DNA of 64,000 nucleotides from Rhodococcus ruber (lineage in GTDB: Bacteria > Actinomycetota > Actinomycetes > Mycobacteriales > Mycobacteriaceae), in assembly GCF_027270735.1 (NCBI RefSeq), contig NZ_JAPWIJ010000001.1, forward strand, positions 558,001-622,000, read 5' to 3'. Of the stretch, positions 52,019-62,874 are shown piece after piece. The position numbers and the translations under genes are program-made. The notes under the pieces were generated by a model. That model was not told the origin of the DNA and searched no databases. It worked only from the letters and a program-made list of their open reading frames with translations. The stretch's first letter is position 1, and each line of letters opens with the position of its first letter.

Positions 52019-53058
52019 GCACCACGCACTTCACCTCGCTGACCGATCTCGCGTCCCGAGCCCTCGGCGGCAGCGTCTCGGCCGCGAACGACGAACTGTT
52101 CGCTCAGCGCGAGAACCTGATCAAGCCCGACGCTCCGCTGTTCGATCCCGCGGACTTCGGCCACAAGGGAAAGGTGTACGACGGGTGGGAGACTCGACGT
52201 CGTCGTGACGAGGGTGGGTACGACTGGGCGATCGTACGGCTCGGAGCACCGGGCATCGTGCACGGCGTTGTGGTCGACACGGCCCACTTCACCGGCAACT
52301 ACCCGCCGTTCGTCTCCGTCGAAGCGGCATCGATCGAGGGCTACCCGTCCCTCGACGATGTACTGAAGGCGGAGTGGCACACGATCGTGGACAAGTCTGC
52401 GGCAGTGGGTGATACAGCGAATACCTATGAGGTGGCGGATCGGCACCGGTGGACGCACGTACGTCTGTCCATCTACCCGGACGGCGGCGTGGCTCGGTTC
52501 CGCGTGCACGGTGAGGTCGTGCAGGATCCTCGCTTCCTCGGGGGCACCATCGATCTGCTCGCGGCCGAGAACGGTGCGCGGCTCACCGATTGCTCGGATG
52601 CCTTCTATTCTTCCCCCGCCAACATCATCCTGCCCGGACGTGCACGGAACATGGGCGAGGGCTGGGAGAACTCCCGTCGTCGCAACGGCGGCAACGACTA
52701 CGCGGTCTTCGCACTCGCGGCGCCCGGCGCTCCTCGTCACGTCGAGGTCGACACGAGCTACTACGTCGGGAACGCTCCGGGGTGGGTTCGGCTCAGTGCC
52801 ATCGATTCTCGTCGCCGGCACATCACGGATCCGACGGCATGGACCGAGATCCTCGAGCGCACCGCGGTGCAGCCGGACACGCGTCACCGCTTCCTGCTCA
52901 ACGAGACGGAGGCGTACACACACCTACGACTCGACGTGTACCCCGACGGCGGCTTGTCTCGGCTGCGATTGTTCGGCGAGCTCGACGCCGATGCCCTCGA
53001 CGCGGCAGATGTCGCATGGAAGTCGTCCGAGCTCCAGAGTGTCTCCAGTGCAGTCTGA
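52015..53058 (+). CDS. alc: Allantoicase
   Basis: This 347-aa enzyme has two repeats of the allantoicase fold. First: [50 protein letters not shown]. Second: [34 protein letters not shown]. Each repeat ends in a [19 protein letters not shown]-like strand. It cleaves allantoate to ureidoglycolate and urea. GGAAGGAA lies 5 nt before the ATG, which overlaps the kinase stop. It overlaps allantoinase by 11 nt. Confidence 0.95.
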   Translation: MSTTHFTSLTDLASRALGGSVSAANDELFAQRENLIKPDAPLFDPADFGHKGKVYDGWETRRRRDEGGYDWAIVRLGAPGIVHGVVVDTAHFTGNYPPFVSVEAASIEGYPSLDDVLKAEWHTIVDKSAAVGDTANTYEVADRHRWTHVRLSIYPDGGVARFRVHGEVVQDPRFLGGTIDLLAAENGARLTDCSDAFYSSPANIILPGRARNMGEGWENSRRRNGGNDYAVFALAAPGAPRHVEVDTSYYVGNAPGWVRLSAIDSRRRHITDPTAWTEILERTAVQPDTRHRFLLNETEAYTHLRLDVYPDGGLSRLRLFGELDADALDAADVAWKSSELQSVSSAV

Positions 53059-54364
53059 TCTGGTTCTTCGCGCTGCTCGTGCCGTGATCGGCGGACAAGT
53101 GGTCTCGGCGTCGATCTCTGTCCGGGACGGCGGGATCGTAGCGATCGACCCCATCGACGCTTCGGTGTGTGGCGCGACGGTGGTGGAACTCGGGCCGGAC
53201 GAGGTGTTGCTGCCCGGGCTGGTCGATACCCACGTACACGTCAACGAACCGGGGCGCACGGAGTGGGAGGGTTTTGCCAGCGCCACCCGCGCGGCCGCTG
53301 CGGGCGGCATCACGACCATCGTCGATATGCCGCTCAACAGCATTCCCCCGACAGTCGATGTCGCAGCACTGGAAATCAAGCGCCGGGTGGCGGCCGAGAA
53401 GTCGGTCGTCAACGTCGGTTTCTGGGGTGGGGCCGTGCCGGGGAATCTCGATCAGCTGCGACCGCTGCACGATGCGGGAGTGTTCGGATTCAAGTGCTTC
53501 CTGCTGGCGTCGGGCGTGGACGAGTTTCCGCCGCTGACACTGCCGGAGTTGGAGAAGGCTCTCATCGAGATCGCGTCGTTCGACGGTTTGATGATCGTGC
53601 ACGCGGAGAATGCCGAGGTCATCGCCGAAGCCCCGTCCGCGGCGGGCCGTGAGTACTCGGGGTTCCTGGAATCGCGTCCGCGGGCGGCAGAGAACCGGGC
53701 CATCGAGCAGGTGATCGAGCTGTCCCGTCAGACAGGGTGTCGGGTGCACATTCTGCATCTGTCGAGCGCGGATGCGGTGCCAATGATTAGGGCGGCGAAG
53801 CGCGACGGGGTGCGGGTGACCGTCGAAACATGTCCGCACTACTTGTGTTTCGACGCCGAGGACGTGCCGGCGGGAGCGACGCAGTTCAAGTGCTGCCCGC
53901 CGATCCGCGAGGCCGGCAACCGAGAGGCGCTGTGGCAAGGTCTGCTCGACGGCACGATCGACACCATCGTCACCGACCACTCCCCCTGCACGCCTGATTT
54001 GAAGCGATTCGACACCGGAAATTTCGGCGATGCCTGGGGTGGGATCGCATCGTTGCAAGTGTCACTCGCTGCGGTGTGGACAGAGGCGCGGTCCCGCGGC
54101 TGTGCACTGACCGACATCGTGCGGTGGATGGCAACCAATACGGCCGACCAGGTAGGCATGACGAATCGAGGGCGCATCGAGGTCGGTTGCGCTGCAGACC
54201 TTGTGGTGTTCGCACCCGACGAGAAGTTCACCGTTGACGTTGCGCAGCTGTACCACCGCAATCCGGTGACTGCGTACGATCGACTGGGCTTGTCGGGTGT
54301 GGTGCGACGGTCATGGATTTCAGGGTCGGAATCGTCGACGGGGCGATTGTTGGCGCGCGCCTAG
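53048..54364 (+). CDS. allB: Allantoinase
   Basis: This 438-aa cyclic amidohydrolase has metal ligands in [20 protein letters not shown], the carbamylated Lys in FGFKCFLL, His in VHILHLSS and Asp in [13 protein letters not shown]. It opens allantoin to allantoate for the upstream enzyme. The GTG at 53048 is inside the end of alc, where [16 protein letters not shown] begins like other allantoinases. The stop overlaps the convergent HNH gene by 4 nt. Confidence 0.95.
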   Translation: MQSDLVLRAARAVIGGQVVSASISVRDGGIVAIDPIDASVCGATVVELGPDEVLLPGLVDTHVHVNEPGRTEWEGFASATRAAAAGGITTIVDMPLNSIPPTVDVAALEIKRRVAAEKSVVNVGFWGGAVPGNLDQLRPLHDAGVFGFKCFLLASGVDEFPPLTLPELEKALIEIASFDGLMIVHAENAEVIAEAPSAAGREYSGFLESRPRAAENRAIEQVIELSRQTGCRVHILHLSSADAVPMIRAAKRDGVRVTVETCPHYLCFDAEDVPAGATQFKCCPPIREAGNREALWQGLLDGTIDTIVTDHSPCTPDLKRFDTGNFGDAWGGIASLQVSLAAVWTEARSRGCALTDIVRWMATNTADQVGMTNRGRIEVGCAADLVVFAPDEKFTVDVAQLYHRNPVTAYDRLGLSGVVRRSWISGSESSTGRLLARA

Positions 54365-56718
54365 AACGGCGGTGCTGCCGTGTCGTCTGTCTCGGGTTGT
54401 TCGTTGTCGGGTGGGTCGGGGTAGGCGATGATGCCGGAGCGTCTGGGTTTGGTGGGGATGTGTGGCCTCAGGTCGTTGCCGAGGACGGGGACGGCTGTGC
54501 CGTTGGTGGGCAGGGTGATTCGGGTGGTGTTTGAGGTGGAGGTCCATAGGATCGCGCCGCCGGGGAGCATGACGGCTGTCCAGTAGCCGGCGGTTTTGAC
54601 GGTGTGGTGGAACTCGCAGAGGCATTGGAGGTTGTTGACCGTGGTCCAGCCGCCGCCGAGGGGGTTGGCGTGATCGAAGGGGATCACGTGGTCGAGTTGG
54701 CAGTGTGCGGCGGGTCGGTGGCAGTCGGGGAAGCGGCAGTGTCGGTCGCGGAGGCGGACGGCGGCGGTGGTGAGGGTGTCGGGTCGGTAGATCAGGGCTC
54801 GGTCGGTCAGTGGGTCGCGTGCGACGGATTTTCCGAGGGTGGGGTCGGCGGCGATGGCGGCTTCGAGTGCAGCGGCGAGGGATGCGTTGCCGAGGTAGAG
54901 GCCCGAGGGTGTGTGGTGTGCTGCGCGGATGGCGTGGTTGGTGCGCCGGGTTGCGGAGGGCAGGTCGAGGGCAGAGCTGTGCCGTGTGCCCTTGGCGACG
55001 GGTGTGTGGGTGCAGAACAGGGCTGCGGCGGAGGTCAGCGACTGCAGGCGACACTGGTGTCCGTTGTCGCTGGCGGCAGCGGCAGCGGAGCCTGTTCCTG
55101 GTGACGGGCCTTCGGCTGAGATCGGACCGGATGATGCAGAGCCGGATGACGCAGAGCCGGGTGCTGTGGAGTCGGATGGTGTTGTGGACGAGCGTGATTC
55201 CGAACAGCTCGGTGCGACATCAGGTGCCGGCGATGCTTGTTGCGCAGGTGATCGTGAAGCTGATGTGGGTTCGGACGATGCAGCTGTCTCAGGGTCGGTG
55301 GCCGATGGTGCGTCCCCTTGCGTGTCGATCGTCGGTGCCGTAGCGCGTGTTGCTGCGTGCTTCTGGGCAGGATCGGCGGCGTCCGGGTCAGGAGCTGGCG
55401 ACGGGTCGGCCGCAGGTATGGGTGCAGACTCGTCGTTTGCCCCGGCATCGCCGATATGGCCGGTGTCGTCGACCTCATCTGCTGGTGCGGCTGGTGCCGA
55501 TGCCGAGGTGTTCTCAGGTGCAGGTGCAGGTGAACTGTCAGAAGTCGGTTCGGAAGAGGGACGAGCCTCCCTGCCCGAATGCGTGGCCGCCCCCATTCCC
55601 CCATCGCCGTGAGCAGCCGTTGCAGCATCGGCATCAGCAGCCGAGTCCACGCCTTCGTCTCTGTCTGCGTCAGCGTCTGTGTCTGTATCTCCGTCGGCGT
55701 CGGCGTCGGCGTCGGCCTCTGGTTCCGTCGCTGTTCCCGTCTCGGGTCCTGGTGCCGCCCCTGTCTTCTCGCTGTCCGAGCGTCGTTCCCATTCCCCGGT
55801 TTCCGGGTTCTGCACGGCCAGTCCCAGTTTCTCGGCGAGGGTGACAGCGTCGGTGAGCAGGATCTGCCACTGACTGTTGCGTGCGAGTTCCCGCGCGAGA
55901 TCGGGGTCGATCGATCCATGGCCGGCCAGGTACGCCGGGTTCGCGAGCAACCCGATGAGGGTGGCGATGTCGACGGTGATCATCGTCAACGGCACCCGAC
56001 CATCGGGCAGCTCTGTATCTTTTTTCGGGCAGTCATCGCGTTGGCACAGGCATGTCAGGTGGGGTTCGCCGTGCATGCGGGCCATGAACGCATCGCACAG
56101 GCGTTCTTTCTTGCCGCGGGGGTCTTTGGGGCAGAGGGTGTCGGCCATTTCTTCGAGGAGTTGCCATGCGGCGGCGGCTTCGGGTGCGGTCAATTCCGCT
56201 CGGATCCGGGTGAGTTCGCCGGCGGGGGTGTAGGTGACGGTGCGGAACTTCTTGGCGAATTCCCTTAGTGCTGCCGCTTCTTCGGGTGCGACCCGGAGCA
56301 GGATGTCCCAGATCTCCTTTTCGAGGGGACCCGGTGACGACCTGCGGGCTGCTTCGACGATCTCGTCCTCGACCATCGTGACGATGTCGTCGGAGAGGTT
56401 GTCGAGGATCCGGCACACCGTTCGTACTCGCGGGAGGTCGATTTCCCCGGACTCGAATGCTCCCCGCAGCAGCGGCAGTCGGGTGTGCAAGGCGACGCCC
56501 ACGGAGACGTACGATTCGGCGACCGTCGCCGAACATCCCAACGCCACTGCCATCTCGGTGCGTCCGTATCGGCTGTAGTGCTTGTGCTTGGTGTCGTGGG
56601 TGATCCAGCTCCGATGGACGTCGTAGCAGGCGGAAATCTTGCGAGCCGCAAAACGATTCTCTGCCTGTGCCGTGGCGGTCAACGCCTCCAGCGACACGAT
56701 CGGTACTGCCATCCCCAT
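54361..56718 (-). CDS. Large DUF222/HNH endonuclease-domain protein with long disordered insert
   Basis: This is a 785-aa 13E12-type protein. DUF222 spans residues 1-300 ([40 protein letters not shown]). Residues about 315-560 are a low-complexity insert rich in Asp, Ala, Ser and Pro, including [20 protein letters not shown]. The C-terminal HNH reads [20 protein letters not shown] ... [19 protein letters not shown] and appears intact. The usual family length is 400-550 aa. GGGGGGG precedes the ATG at 56718. It interrupts the purine island between allantoinase and the xanthine genes. Confidence 0.88.
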   Translation of the reverse strand: MGMAVPIVSLEALTATAQAENRFAARKISACYDVHRSWITHDTKHKHYSRYGRTEMAVALGCSATVAESYVSVGVALHTRLPLLRGAFESGEIDLPRVRTVCRILDNLSDDIVTMVEDEIVEAARRSSPGPLEKEIWDILLRVAPEEAAALREFAKKFRTVTYTPAGELTRIRAELTAPEAAAAWQLLEEMADTLCPKDPRGKKERLCDAFMARMHGEPHLTCLCQRDDCPKKDTELPDGRVPLTMITVDIATLIGLLANPAYLAGHGSIDPDLARELARNSQWQILLTDAVTLAEKLGLAVQNPETGEWERRSDSEKTGAAPGPETGTATEPEADADADADGDTDTDADADRDEGVDSAADADAATAAHGDGGMGAATHSGREARPSSEPTSDSSPAPAPENTSASAPAAPADEVDDTGHIGDAGANDESAPIPAADPSPAPDPDAADPAQKHAATRATAPTIDTQGDAPSATDPETAASSEPTSASRSPAQQASPAPDVAPSCSESRSSTTPSDSTAPGSASSGSASSGPISAEGPSPGTGSAAAAASDNGHQCRLQSLTSAAALFCTHTPVAKGTRHSSALDLPSATRRTNHAIRAAHHTPSGLYLGNASLAAALEAAIAADPTLGKSVARDPLTDRALIYRPDTLTTAAVRLRDRHCRFPDCHRPAAHCQLDHVIPFDHANPLGGGWTTVNNLQCLCEFHHTVKTAGYWTAVMLPGGAILWTSTSNTTRITLPTNGTAVPVLGNDLRPHIPTKPRRSGIIAYPDPPDNEQPETDDTAAPPF

Positions 56719-57470
56719 TCACCCCCCCCGGTGACCCGAAACAAGAACGCATGTTCGAACAAGATGAACAGTAACCCGGACCACCGACAAGAAACGCCGG
56801 ACAATCCAGGATGTTCGCAGCTACACCTCTGAGCTGGGTATTCAACGACGAATCGTCGAATTCGAGTAACAGGCCATCACCCGCACCGACTCCTCGGCTG
56901 AGTCCCCTGCCGAGCTCGACGCCGCCCGGGCAGCCAACCGAGAGGTATTCGCACGCGTCAACACCGTCTCCTGGCTACAGAGCGAGAGCGCCCAGACGCA
57001 GACGTCCGTCAGTCGGCGCGTCACGCCGAGAACGCGCAGCTCAGGCAACTCGAACAACGACTACGCCGGAACCCATTGTCGATGAGGGGGTCGAAATGGC
57101 AGCCCTGGATGCAGCAGTGATACTCCCTACGGATTCATGAGTCCATGCTCGTTGTCACTTCTGCGGCGAAATATACGAAGCCCGGTCAGGATTGCGGCCG
57201 CAGCTAACAAACAAGTAGCCACCCATGACCGGACCGCAAATTCACCGCCACTCCTCGCATTCGAAAGGGAGCTTGTGCGCCGGCAACACTGAATTGTGGT
57301 CGTTCCATCACAGCAGGCAGACGCGGGTGCTATCAGGCTGATCGGGCCCCAAGCACTCTCGTCAGACCGAATGGTTTATTTCTCCCTCAGTGCAACACGA
57401 TGCGTCGGCAGACGCAACGGTCCACGCGCCAACCCAGTTCGCATGGCCAATGGATGTTCGCGACTACACC
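56719..57470. other. Degenerate spacer without a convincing gene
   Basis: This 752-bp stretch lacks an ORF with coding character. A frame around 56880-57060 would read AELDAARAANREVFARVNTV and, after a frame change, RHAENAQLRQLEQRLRRN, a coiled-coil like transposase N-termini, so it may be a broken gene. The part from 57130 to 57380 is A+T-richer than its surroundings. Related sequences occur at both sides (56808 and 57452). Confidence 0.4.
56808..56840 (+). repeat. Imperfect direct repeat, copy 1
   Basis: GGATGTTCGCAGCTACACCT continues as CTGAGCTGGGTAT. A related copy lies 644 bp away at 57452. By eye about 27 of 33 bases match. The two copies bracket the degenerate spacer. Confidence 0.5.
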
Positions 57471-57484
57471 TCAGAACTGTGTAT
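57452..57484 (+). repeat. Imperfect direct repeat, copy 2
   Basis: GGATGTTCGCGACTACACCT continues as CAGAACTGTGTAT, matching the copy at 56808 with about six differences. It overlaps the 3' end of the small membrane protein gene, so part of the similarity may be chance coding sequence. Confidence 0.5.
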
Positions 57485-57902
57485 GGCGCCTGTCCTGGCT
57501 CGATCGGAGTGCGTCGGGCCGAAACCGGAAGAGGCGGTTCCATCGTTCGTCGGTCAACAACATCGGGGCGATGACCGCCATGATTGCGCCGGTCGCGGCT
57601 GGGAGGTAGTTTCCGGCGACGAGTGATGCCAAGCATCCGAACGTGAAGCAGGCGAGCGCCGTGCGAGGTAGTAGCCAGGTGGGCTTGCGGCCACTGTGGT
57701 GGACACCGAACACAATGGCTGCGCCCACGGAGACGAGGATTGCCACATGCGCGAGTAGCCGACCGACATGGGTCGGGTCGAGTGCCTGAAGCGTGGCGAT
57801 CGTAGCCATGGTGCCGAGAAGAGCAACGCTCACAAGGTTCAGTTGTCGGTACCGAGGCAGGTCGCGAATCAACTTCGATCCCTTCACGCAAGCGCACGCC
57901 AT
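57471..57902 (-). CDS. Small four-span membrane protein, unknown function
   Basis: This 143-aa protein has four hydrophobic segments: NLVSVALLGTMATIATLQAL, LLAHVAILVSVGAAIVFGV, WLLPRTALACFTFGCLASLV and PAATGAIMAVIAPMLL, with a charged C-terminus (ERWNRLFRFRPDALRSSQDR). No family was recognised. It follows the XdhC gene by 17 nt on the same strand and could be the last gene of that operon. A GTG five codons after the ATG at 57902 is an alternative start. Confidence 0.65.
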   Translation of the reverse strand: MACACVKGSKLIRDLPRYRQLNLVSVALLGTMATIATLQALDPTHVGRLLAHVAILVSVGAAIVFGVHHSGRKPTWLLPRTALACFTFGCLASLVAGNYLPAATGAIMAVIAPMLLTDERWNRLFRFRPDALRSSQDRRHTQF

Positions 57903-57919
57903 GATGAGAACCAGCGTAC

Positions 57920-58996
57920 CTAAGCGTATTTGGCATTCGCCTCGTCGTGGTGGATCGGGCCCGCTGTTCGCGTCAATGGCAGCGCACTACCTCCACGTCG
58001 CACGGCCACGAATTCAGCCGCGATGGCCAGTGCAGTTTCCTCGGGCGTTCGGGCTCCCAAGTCCAAGCCGATCGGCGACTTCAAGCGTTCGAGTTCCTGC
58101 TCCGTCAATCCGACGTCACGCAACCGGGCCGCCCGATCGTCGTGAGTCCTGCGCGATCCCATAGCCCCTACGAACGCCACCGGCATCCTCAATGCCACTT
58201 CGAGCAGCGGCACATCGAACTTGGCATCATGCGTCAACACGCAGATCACCGTCCGGGCATCGACTGCCGTCCGCGCCAGGTAGGTATGCGGCCATTCGGT
58301 GACGACCTCGTCAGCGTCGGGAAACCGTGCAGCAGTGGCAAATACCGGTCGCGCATCGCAGACCGTCACTTGGTAGCCGAGAAACTTCCCCACACGAGCA
58401 AGCGCGCCGGCGTAGTCGATGGCCCCGAAGATCAGCAGCCGCGGGGCAGTGGCGTACGACTGCACGAACACGTCGAGATCCGGCCGGCACCGCACCGACC
58501 GAATGCCGGTGCCCCCGGAGTCCAACATCGCCAGCGCCTCACCCACGACCACTGCGTCGACGTCCGAAAAACCGGTCGTCCCCATGGTCGCCGAGGACGA
58601 GACCGCGAGCGATTGCCCGGTACCGGACAAGATCGTCACCGTGGCCACCGCAGTATCCGACGCGATGGCCGCAAGCACGGACCGCGGAGGGCCGAGGCGT
58701 ACGAACACCTCGATCACTCCCCCGCAGGTCAAGCCGACCGCAAAAGCGTCGATATCGCTGTAGCCGAACGACTCTCGCTTGGACTCGCCGGTTTCGAGTA
58801 CCTGCAGGCACAGCTCGTACACCGCGCCTTCGACGCAGCCGCCGGAGACGCTGCCGACGGCCTCTCCGTCGGCGCAGACCGCCATCGCGGCACCCGGAAG
58901 CCGTGGAGCGCTTCCCGATACCGCGATGACCGTCGCCACCGCGTAGGGAACACCGGCGTGGTCCCAGGCGGTCAGACGATCGACGATCTCTTTCAC
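57920..58996 (-). CDS. xdhC: XdhC family molybdenum cofactor insertion/sulfuration protein
   Basis: This 358-aa protein has an N-terminal XdhC_CoxI domain with PYAVATVIAVSGSAPRLPGA and GSVSGGCVEGAVYELCLQVL, and a C-terminal Rossmann domain with IFGAIDYAGALARVGKFLGY, VTVCDARPVFATAARFP and VGAMGSRRTHDDRAARLRDV. XdhC matures and inserts the sulfurated Mo cofactor into xanthine dehydrogenase. It lies 1 nt from the permease stop. It supports the assignment of the upstream XDH gene. Confidence 0.92.
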   Translation of the reverse strand: MKEIVDRLTAWDHAGVPYAVATVIAVSGSAPRLPGAAMAVCADGEAVGSVSGGCVEGAVYELCLQVLETGESKRESFGYSDIDAFAVGLTCGGVIEVFVRLGPPRSVLAAIASDTAVATVTILSGTGQSLAVSSSATMGTTGFSDVDAVVVGEALAMLDSGGTGIRSVRCRPDLDVFVQSYATAPRLLIFGAIDYAGALARVGKFLGYQVTVCDARPVFATAARFPDADEVVTEWPHTYLARTAVDARTVICVLTHDAKFDVPLLEVALRMPVAFVGAMGSRRTHDDRAARLRDVGLTEQELERLKSPIGLDLGARTPEETALAIAAEFVAVRRGGSALPLTRTAGPIHHDEANAKYA

Positions 58997-58997
58997 G

Positions 58998-60440
58998 TTA
59001 CGAGATTCCCAACGCTTCTTCGATGGGGTGCAGGGCGAAGTAGATCAGGAAAATTCCGGACATCAGGTAGAGCAGCCAATGCGTCTGGCGTGCTTTGCCT
59101 TTGGCGAGGCGAACCAGGGTGTACGAGATGACACCCGCTGCGACTCCCACGGTGATCGAGTACGTGAAGGGCATCAGCACGATGGTCAGGAAGGCCGGGA
59201 TCGCAATTTCGGTGTTCTCCCAGTCGATCTTGCGTACGTGCGTCATCATCAGCGCGCCCACCAGAACCAGCGCGGGGGCTGCTGCCCCGACGGGGACCAC
59301 CCCGGCCAACGGGGTGAAGAAGATCAGGCTGGTCAACAGTCCGCCGGTGACCACGCTCGCGAGACCGGTTCGGGCACCTTCGGTGACGCCGGCTGCGGAC
59401 TCGACGACCGCGGTGTTGGCGGATCCGTTGATCGCACCTCCGACGATGGCACCGATGCCGTCGACGGTGAGGATGCGGCTCAATCCCGGCATCCTGCCCT
59501 GCTTGTCGACCAGGCCCGCTTCCTCGCCGACACCCAGGATGGTGCCCATGGCGTCGAAGAATCCCGAGAGCACGAGCGTGAACAGCACCACGGAAGCCGT
59601 CACGACACCGGCCCGAGCGAACCCGCCGAACAGGTCGACGTTGAAGAGCAGGTCGAATTGCGGTGTGGCGACGATGGAATCGGGCACCTTCGGTACCACC
59701 GGACCCCACGCCTCCGGTGCGATGTCGAACACCGAGTTGAGGATGATCGCCAGGTTGGTGGCGACGAAGATGCCGATCAGCATCGCACCGGGCACTCTCC
59801 GAACGAACAGCATGATCATCAGGATCAGGCCGACGCAGAACACGAACACCGGCCAGCCCGCGAGCTTCCCGAACGTGCCGAGGGTGACAGCGGTTGCGGC
59901 CGCCTCGTGGTGGCCGACGAATCCGGCGTCGACCAGTCCGATGAGGGCGATGAACGCGCCGATTCCGACTCCGATCGCCTGCTTGAGCACCAAGGGAATC
60001 GCGTCCATGATGAGCTGCCGAATGCCGGTGAGGGCGAAGACGACGATGACCACCCCCTCGAGTACCACCAGACCCATTGCCTGCGGCCACGTCATGTACG
60101 GGGCGGCCTGGAACACCACGATGGGTGTCACACCGAGTCCCGCTGCCATCGCGAGGGGCGCGTTTCCGACCACCCCCATCAGGATCGTCGTCAGGCCGGC
60201 GGACAGAGCGACCATCGTCGACAGTTGCGCTGCGTCGAGGGTCGCACCCGTGACATCGCGGGCGTCACCGATGATCAACGGAATGAGAACGATCAGGTAC
60301 GCCATCGCCACGAAAGTGGTGACGCCGCCACGGATCTCACGCGATACCGAAGAGCCTCGGCCGGTGATATCGAAGAACTTGTCGATCTGAGATCGACCTC
60401 GTCCGCTCTTGCGAGTACTGGGTGTGTGTACATCGGTCAT
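58998..60440 (-). CDS. NCS2 (AzgA-like) guanine/hypoxanthine permease
   Basis: This is a 480-aa transporter with about 13 spans. FFDITGRGSSVSREIRGGVT and TFVAMAYLIVLIPLIIGDAR begin it as in the AzgA family. GFFDAMGTILGVGEEAGLVD and GSANTAVVESAAGVTEGART are the conserved central motifs. It imports adenine, guanine or hypoxanthine. It is separated from the XDH stop by 109 nt and reads in the same direction. The specific purine cannot be determined. Confidence 0.92.
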   Translation of the reverse strand: MTDVHTPSTRKSGRGRSQIDKFFDITGRGSSVSREIRGGVTTFVAMAYLIVLIPLIIGDARDVTGATLDAAQLSTMVALSAGLTTILMGVVGNAPLAMAAGLGVTPIVVFQAAPYMTWPQAMGLVVLEGVVIVVFALTGIRQLIMDAIPLVLKQAIGVGIGAFIALIGLVDAGFVGHHEAAATAVTLGTFGKLAGWPVFVFCVGLILMIMLFVRRVPGAMLIGIFVATNLAIILNSVFDIAPEAWGPVVPKVPDSIVATPQFDLLFNVDLFGGFARAGVVTASVVLFTLVLSGFFDAMGTILGVGEEAGLVDKQGRMPGLSRILTVDGIGAIVGGAINGSANTAVVESAAGVTEGARTGLASVVTGGLLTSLIFFTPLAGVVPVGAAAPALVLVGALMMTHVRKIDWENTEIAIPAFLTIVLMPFTYSITVGVAAGVISYTLVRLAKGKARQTHWLLYLMSGIFLIYFALHPIEEALGIS

Positions 60441-60549
60441 GATCGGCCCTCCCAGGGCGTGATCAACCTTGTCCGAGCGTGTGACGTTGACCGTGCCGGG
60501 GGAGTTGGCCTCGGGTCGCGCTGTGCTGGAGAAGGTCTCATCGAATGAA

Positions 60550-62874
60550 TCAGGGGTTGACGATGTGTTCGGGTCGCACGGGAACTCGGGTCAAGGCGAG
60601 TCCGGTGGCGTTGCGGATGGCAGCGACGACGGCGGGCGTCGACGACAGCGTGGGTGGTTCACCCGCACCGCGAAGCCCATAGGGTGCCAATGGGTCCGGG
60701 TTCTCGAGGATGTCCAGCTTCATGGGCGGCATGTCGAGAATCGTCGGGATGAGGTAGTCGGTGAACGACGGGTTCTTCACCAGACCGTCGACGACGACGA
60801 TTTCCTCCATCACTGCAAGGCCGAGGCCCTGGGCTGTGCCACCGTGGATCTGGCCCTCGAGCGAGAGACGGTTGAGGATCTTGCCGACGTCCTGAACAGC
60901 GGCCATCTCGACCACTTTCACGAGCCCCAGATCGACGTCGACGTCCACCACGGCGCGGTGGACACACAGGGCGAGCTGGGTGTGGCTCGCGCCCTGTCCG
61001 GTGACGGGATCCATTCCGCTGGTGGGGCGATGGTGGAATTCGCGCGTTTGCTCGATCACTCGGTCGCCGAGCACATCCTCGATCGTCGCCAGCACACCGT
61101 CGGTGGCCGAGACGATCTTGCCGCCATCGAGGCTCAGATCGGCCACTGCACGCCCGAGGTACAGGCCGGCAAGGACGAACACCGCCTCGCGGACGGCCTC
61201 GCACGCGGTCTTGACGGCACCACCGGTCATGTACGACTGCCGTGACGCCGAGGAGGATCCCGCGTTACCGACCTTGGTGTCGGCCGGGTGGATGACGACC
61301 TTGGTGACGCCGAGTTCGGTGCGGGCGATCTGCGCCTCCAACGTCACCAGTCCCTGGCCCACCTCTGCGGCAGCGGTGTGCACCAATGCCGTTGCCTCGC
61401 CGCCGATCACCTCGAGACGGACGCGAGCAGTGGAATAGTCGTCGTAGTTCTCGGAGAAGCAGATGTTCTTGATGCCGACGCCGTAACCGATCCCCCGCAC
61501 GACCCCTTCGCCGTGGGTCGTCTGGGAAGCCCCGCCCGGCAGATTCCTGATGTCCGACGCGTCCAGCGGTTCGGGCAGTTCCATCGCTTCGGCTCGGGCG
61601 AGCATCTCGGCAAGCGGCGCGGGCGCTTCGATGACCTGACCTGTCGCCAGGATCGAACCCTGGCTGACGGCGTTGATCTGGCGGATTGCGACCGGTCCGA
61701 TGCCGCAGGCCTCACCGAGCTTGTCCATCATCGACTCGTACGCGAAACACGCTTGCACTGCGCCGAATCCACGCATCGCACCACATGGTGGATTGTTCGT
61801 GTACACCCCGTACGCATCGATCTCGATGTTGGGGATCACATACGGTCCGACCCCGAGCGAGGCCGCGTTGCCGACGACGTTCAGGGTGGCCGAGGTGTAT
61901 GCGCCACCGTCGAGGATGATCTCGACATCGGCGAACACGAGCTTGCCGTCGCTGGTCGCACCGTACTCGTAGTGCATCTGCGCCGGGTGGCGGTGCACAT
62001 GACCGAAGAACGACTCGTAGCGGTTGTAGACGATCTTGACGGGCTTACCTGTGTGCATGGCGAGCATCGCGGCGTGGATCTGCATCGAGAGGTCCTCGCG
62101 GCCACCGAATGCGCCGCCGACGCCGGCGAGCGTCATCCGAATCTTCTCTTCGGGCAGGCCGAGGCACGGGCCGATCTGTGCGAGGTCGTTGTGCATCCAC
62201 TGCGTTGCGACATACAGGTCGATTCCGCCGTCCTCGGCGGGTACGGCCAGTCCGGATTCCGGGCCGAGAAATGCCTGGTCCTGGATCCCGACGGCGAAGT
62301 CGCTGCTGACGATGACGTCCGCGGCCGCCCGAGCGGCGGCGACGTTGCCGACGCGGACCGGCTGATGCCGCGCCACTCCGCCGCGTTCCTGCACCTTCGG
62401 GTAGTCCGGATCCAGAGCTGCGCGACGGGCATCGGTGAGGGGCTCGAGCACGTCGTAGACCACGACGATCTTTTCCATTGCGCGCCGCGCGGTCTCGGGG
62501 TGGTCGGCCGCGATCAGCGCTATCGGTTCACCCTCGTGCCGCACCTCGTCGAAGGCCAACACCGGCTGGTCCCACGTGTGGTCGAGCCCGAAGCACTTAC
62601 GTCCCGGAACGTCCTCGTGCGTGAGGACAGCTTCGACACCGGGCGTTGCCAGCGCCTTCGAGATGTCGACGGAGACGATCCTCGCACGGGGATGCGGGCT
62701 GCGAAGCGTTGCACCCCAGAGCATGCCGTCGATGAACAGATCCGAGGAATATGCGAACTCGCCCTTGACCTTCAGTGTGCCGTCCGGCCGCAGCGGGCTG
62801 TCGCCGACGCGGCCGCGTCCCGGTGCGGGGATATCGGCGGGAGCTTGCCTGGGTGTAGTGGTCGGGGCGCTCAC
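60550..62874 (-). CDS. Xanthine dehydrogenase molybdopterin-binding subunit
   Basis: This 774-aa protein is the Mo-binding subunit of a xanthine-dehydrogenase-family enzyme. GRGRVGDSPLRPDGTLKVKG leads into the a/b hammerhead domain. GVGGAFGGREDLSMQIHAAM, NNPPCGAMRGFGAVQACFAY and AAAEVGQGLVTLEAQIART carry the Moco motifs, the last with the catalytic Glu region EVGQG. The 2Fe-2S and FAD subunits are not in the window and may lie beyond its end. It overlaps the deaminase stop by 4 nt. Confidence 0.92.
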   Translation of the reverse strand: MSAPTTTPRQAPADIPAPGRGRVGDSPLRPDGTLKVKGEFAYSSDLFIDGMLWGATLRSPHPRARIVSVDISKALATPGVEAVLTHEDVPGRKCFGLDHTWDQPVLAFDEVRHEGEPIALIAADHPETARRAMEKIVVVYDVLEPLTDARRAALDPDYPKVQERGGVARHQPVRVGNVAAARAAADVIVSSDFAVGIQDQAFLGPESGLAVPAEDGGIDLYVATQWMHNDLAQIGPCLGLPEEKIRMTLAGVGGAFGGREDLSMQIHAAMLAMHTGKPVKIVYNRYESFFGHVHRHPAQMHYEYGATSDGKLVFADVEIILDGGAYTSATLNVVGNAASLGVGPYVIPNIEIDAYGVYTNNPPCGAMRGFGAVQACFAYESMMDKLGEACGIGPVAIRQINAVSQGSILATGQVIEAPAPLAEMLARAEAMELPEPLDASDIRNLPGGASQTTHGEGVVRGIGYGVGIKNICFSENYDDYSTARVRLEVIGGEATALVHTAAAEVGQGLVTLEAQIARTELGVTKVVIHPADTKVGNAGSSSASRQSYMTGGAVKTACEAVREAVFVLAGLYLGRAVADLSLDGGKIVSATDGVLATIEDVLGDRVIEQTREFHHRPTSGMDPVTGQGASHTQLALCVHRAVVDVDVDLGLVKVVEMAAVQDVGKILNRLSLEGQIHGGTAQGLGLAVMEEIVVVDGLVKNPSFTDYLIPTILDMPPMKLDILENPDPLAPYGLRGAGEPPTLSSTPAVVAAIRNATGLALTRVPVRPEHIVNP

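Noticed and set aside
55035-55919. Alternative frames in the HNH insert
   Set aside because: The biased repeat composition keeps all frames open; only the frame joining DUF222 to HNH makes sense.
59028-60548. Long plus-strand frame opposite the AzgA-like permease
   Set aside because: It is charged, His/Asp/Gln-rich and motif-free, as expected of antisense to a membrane-protein gene.
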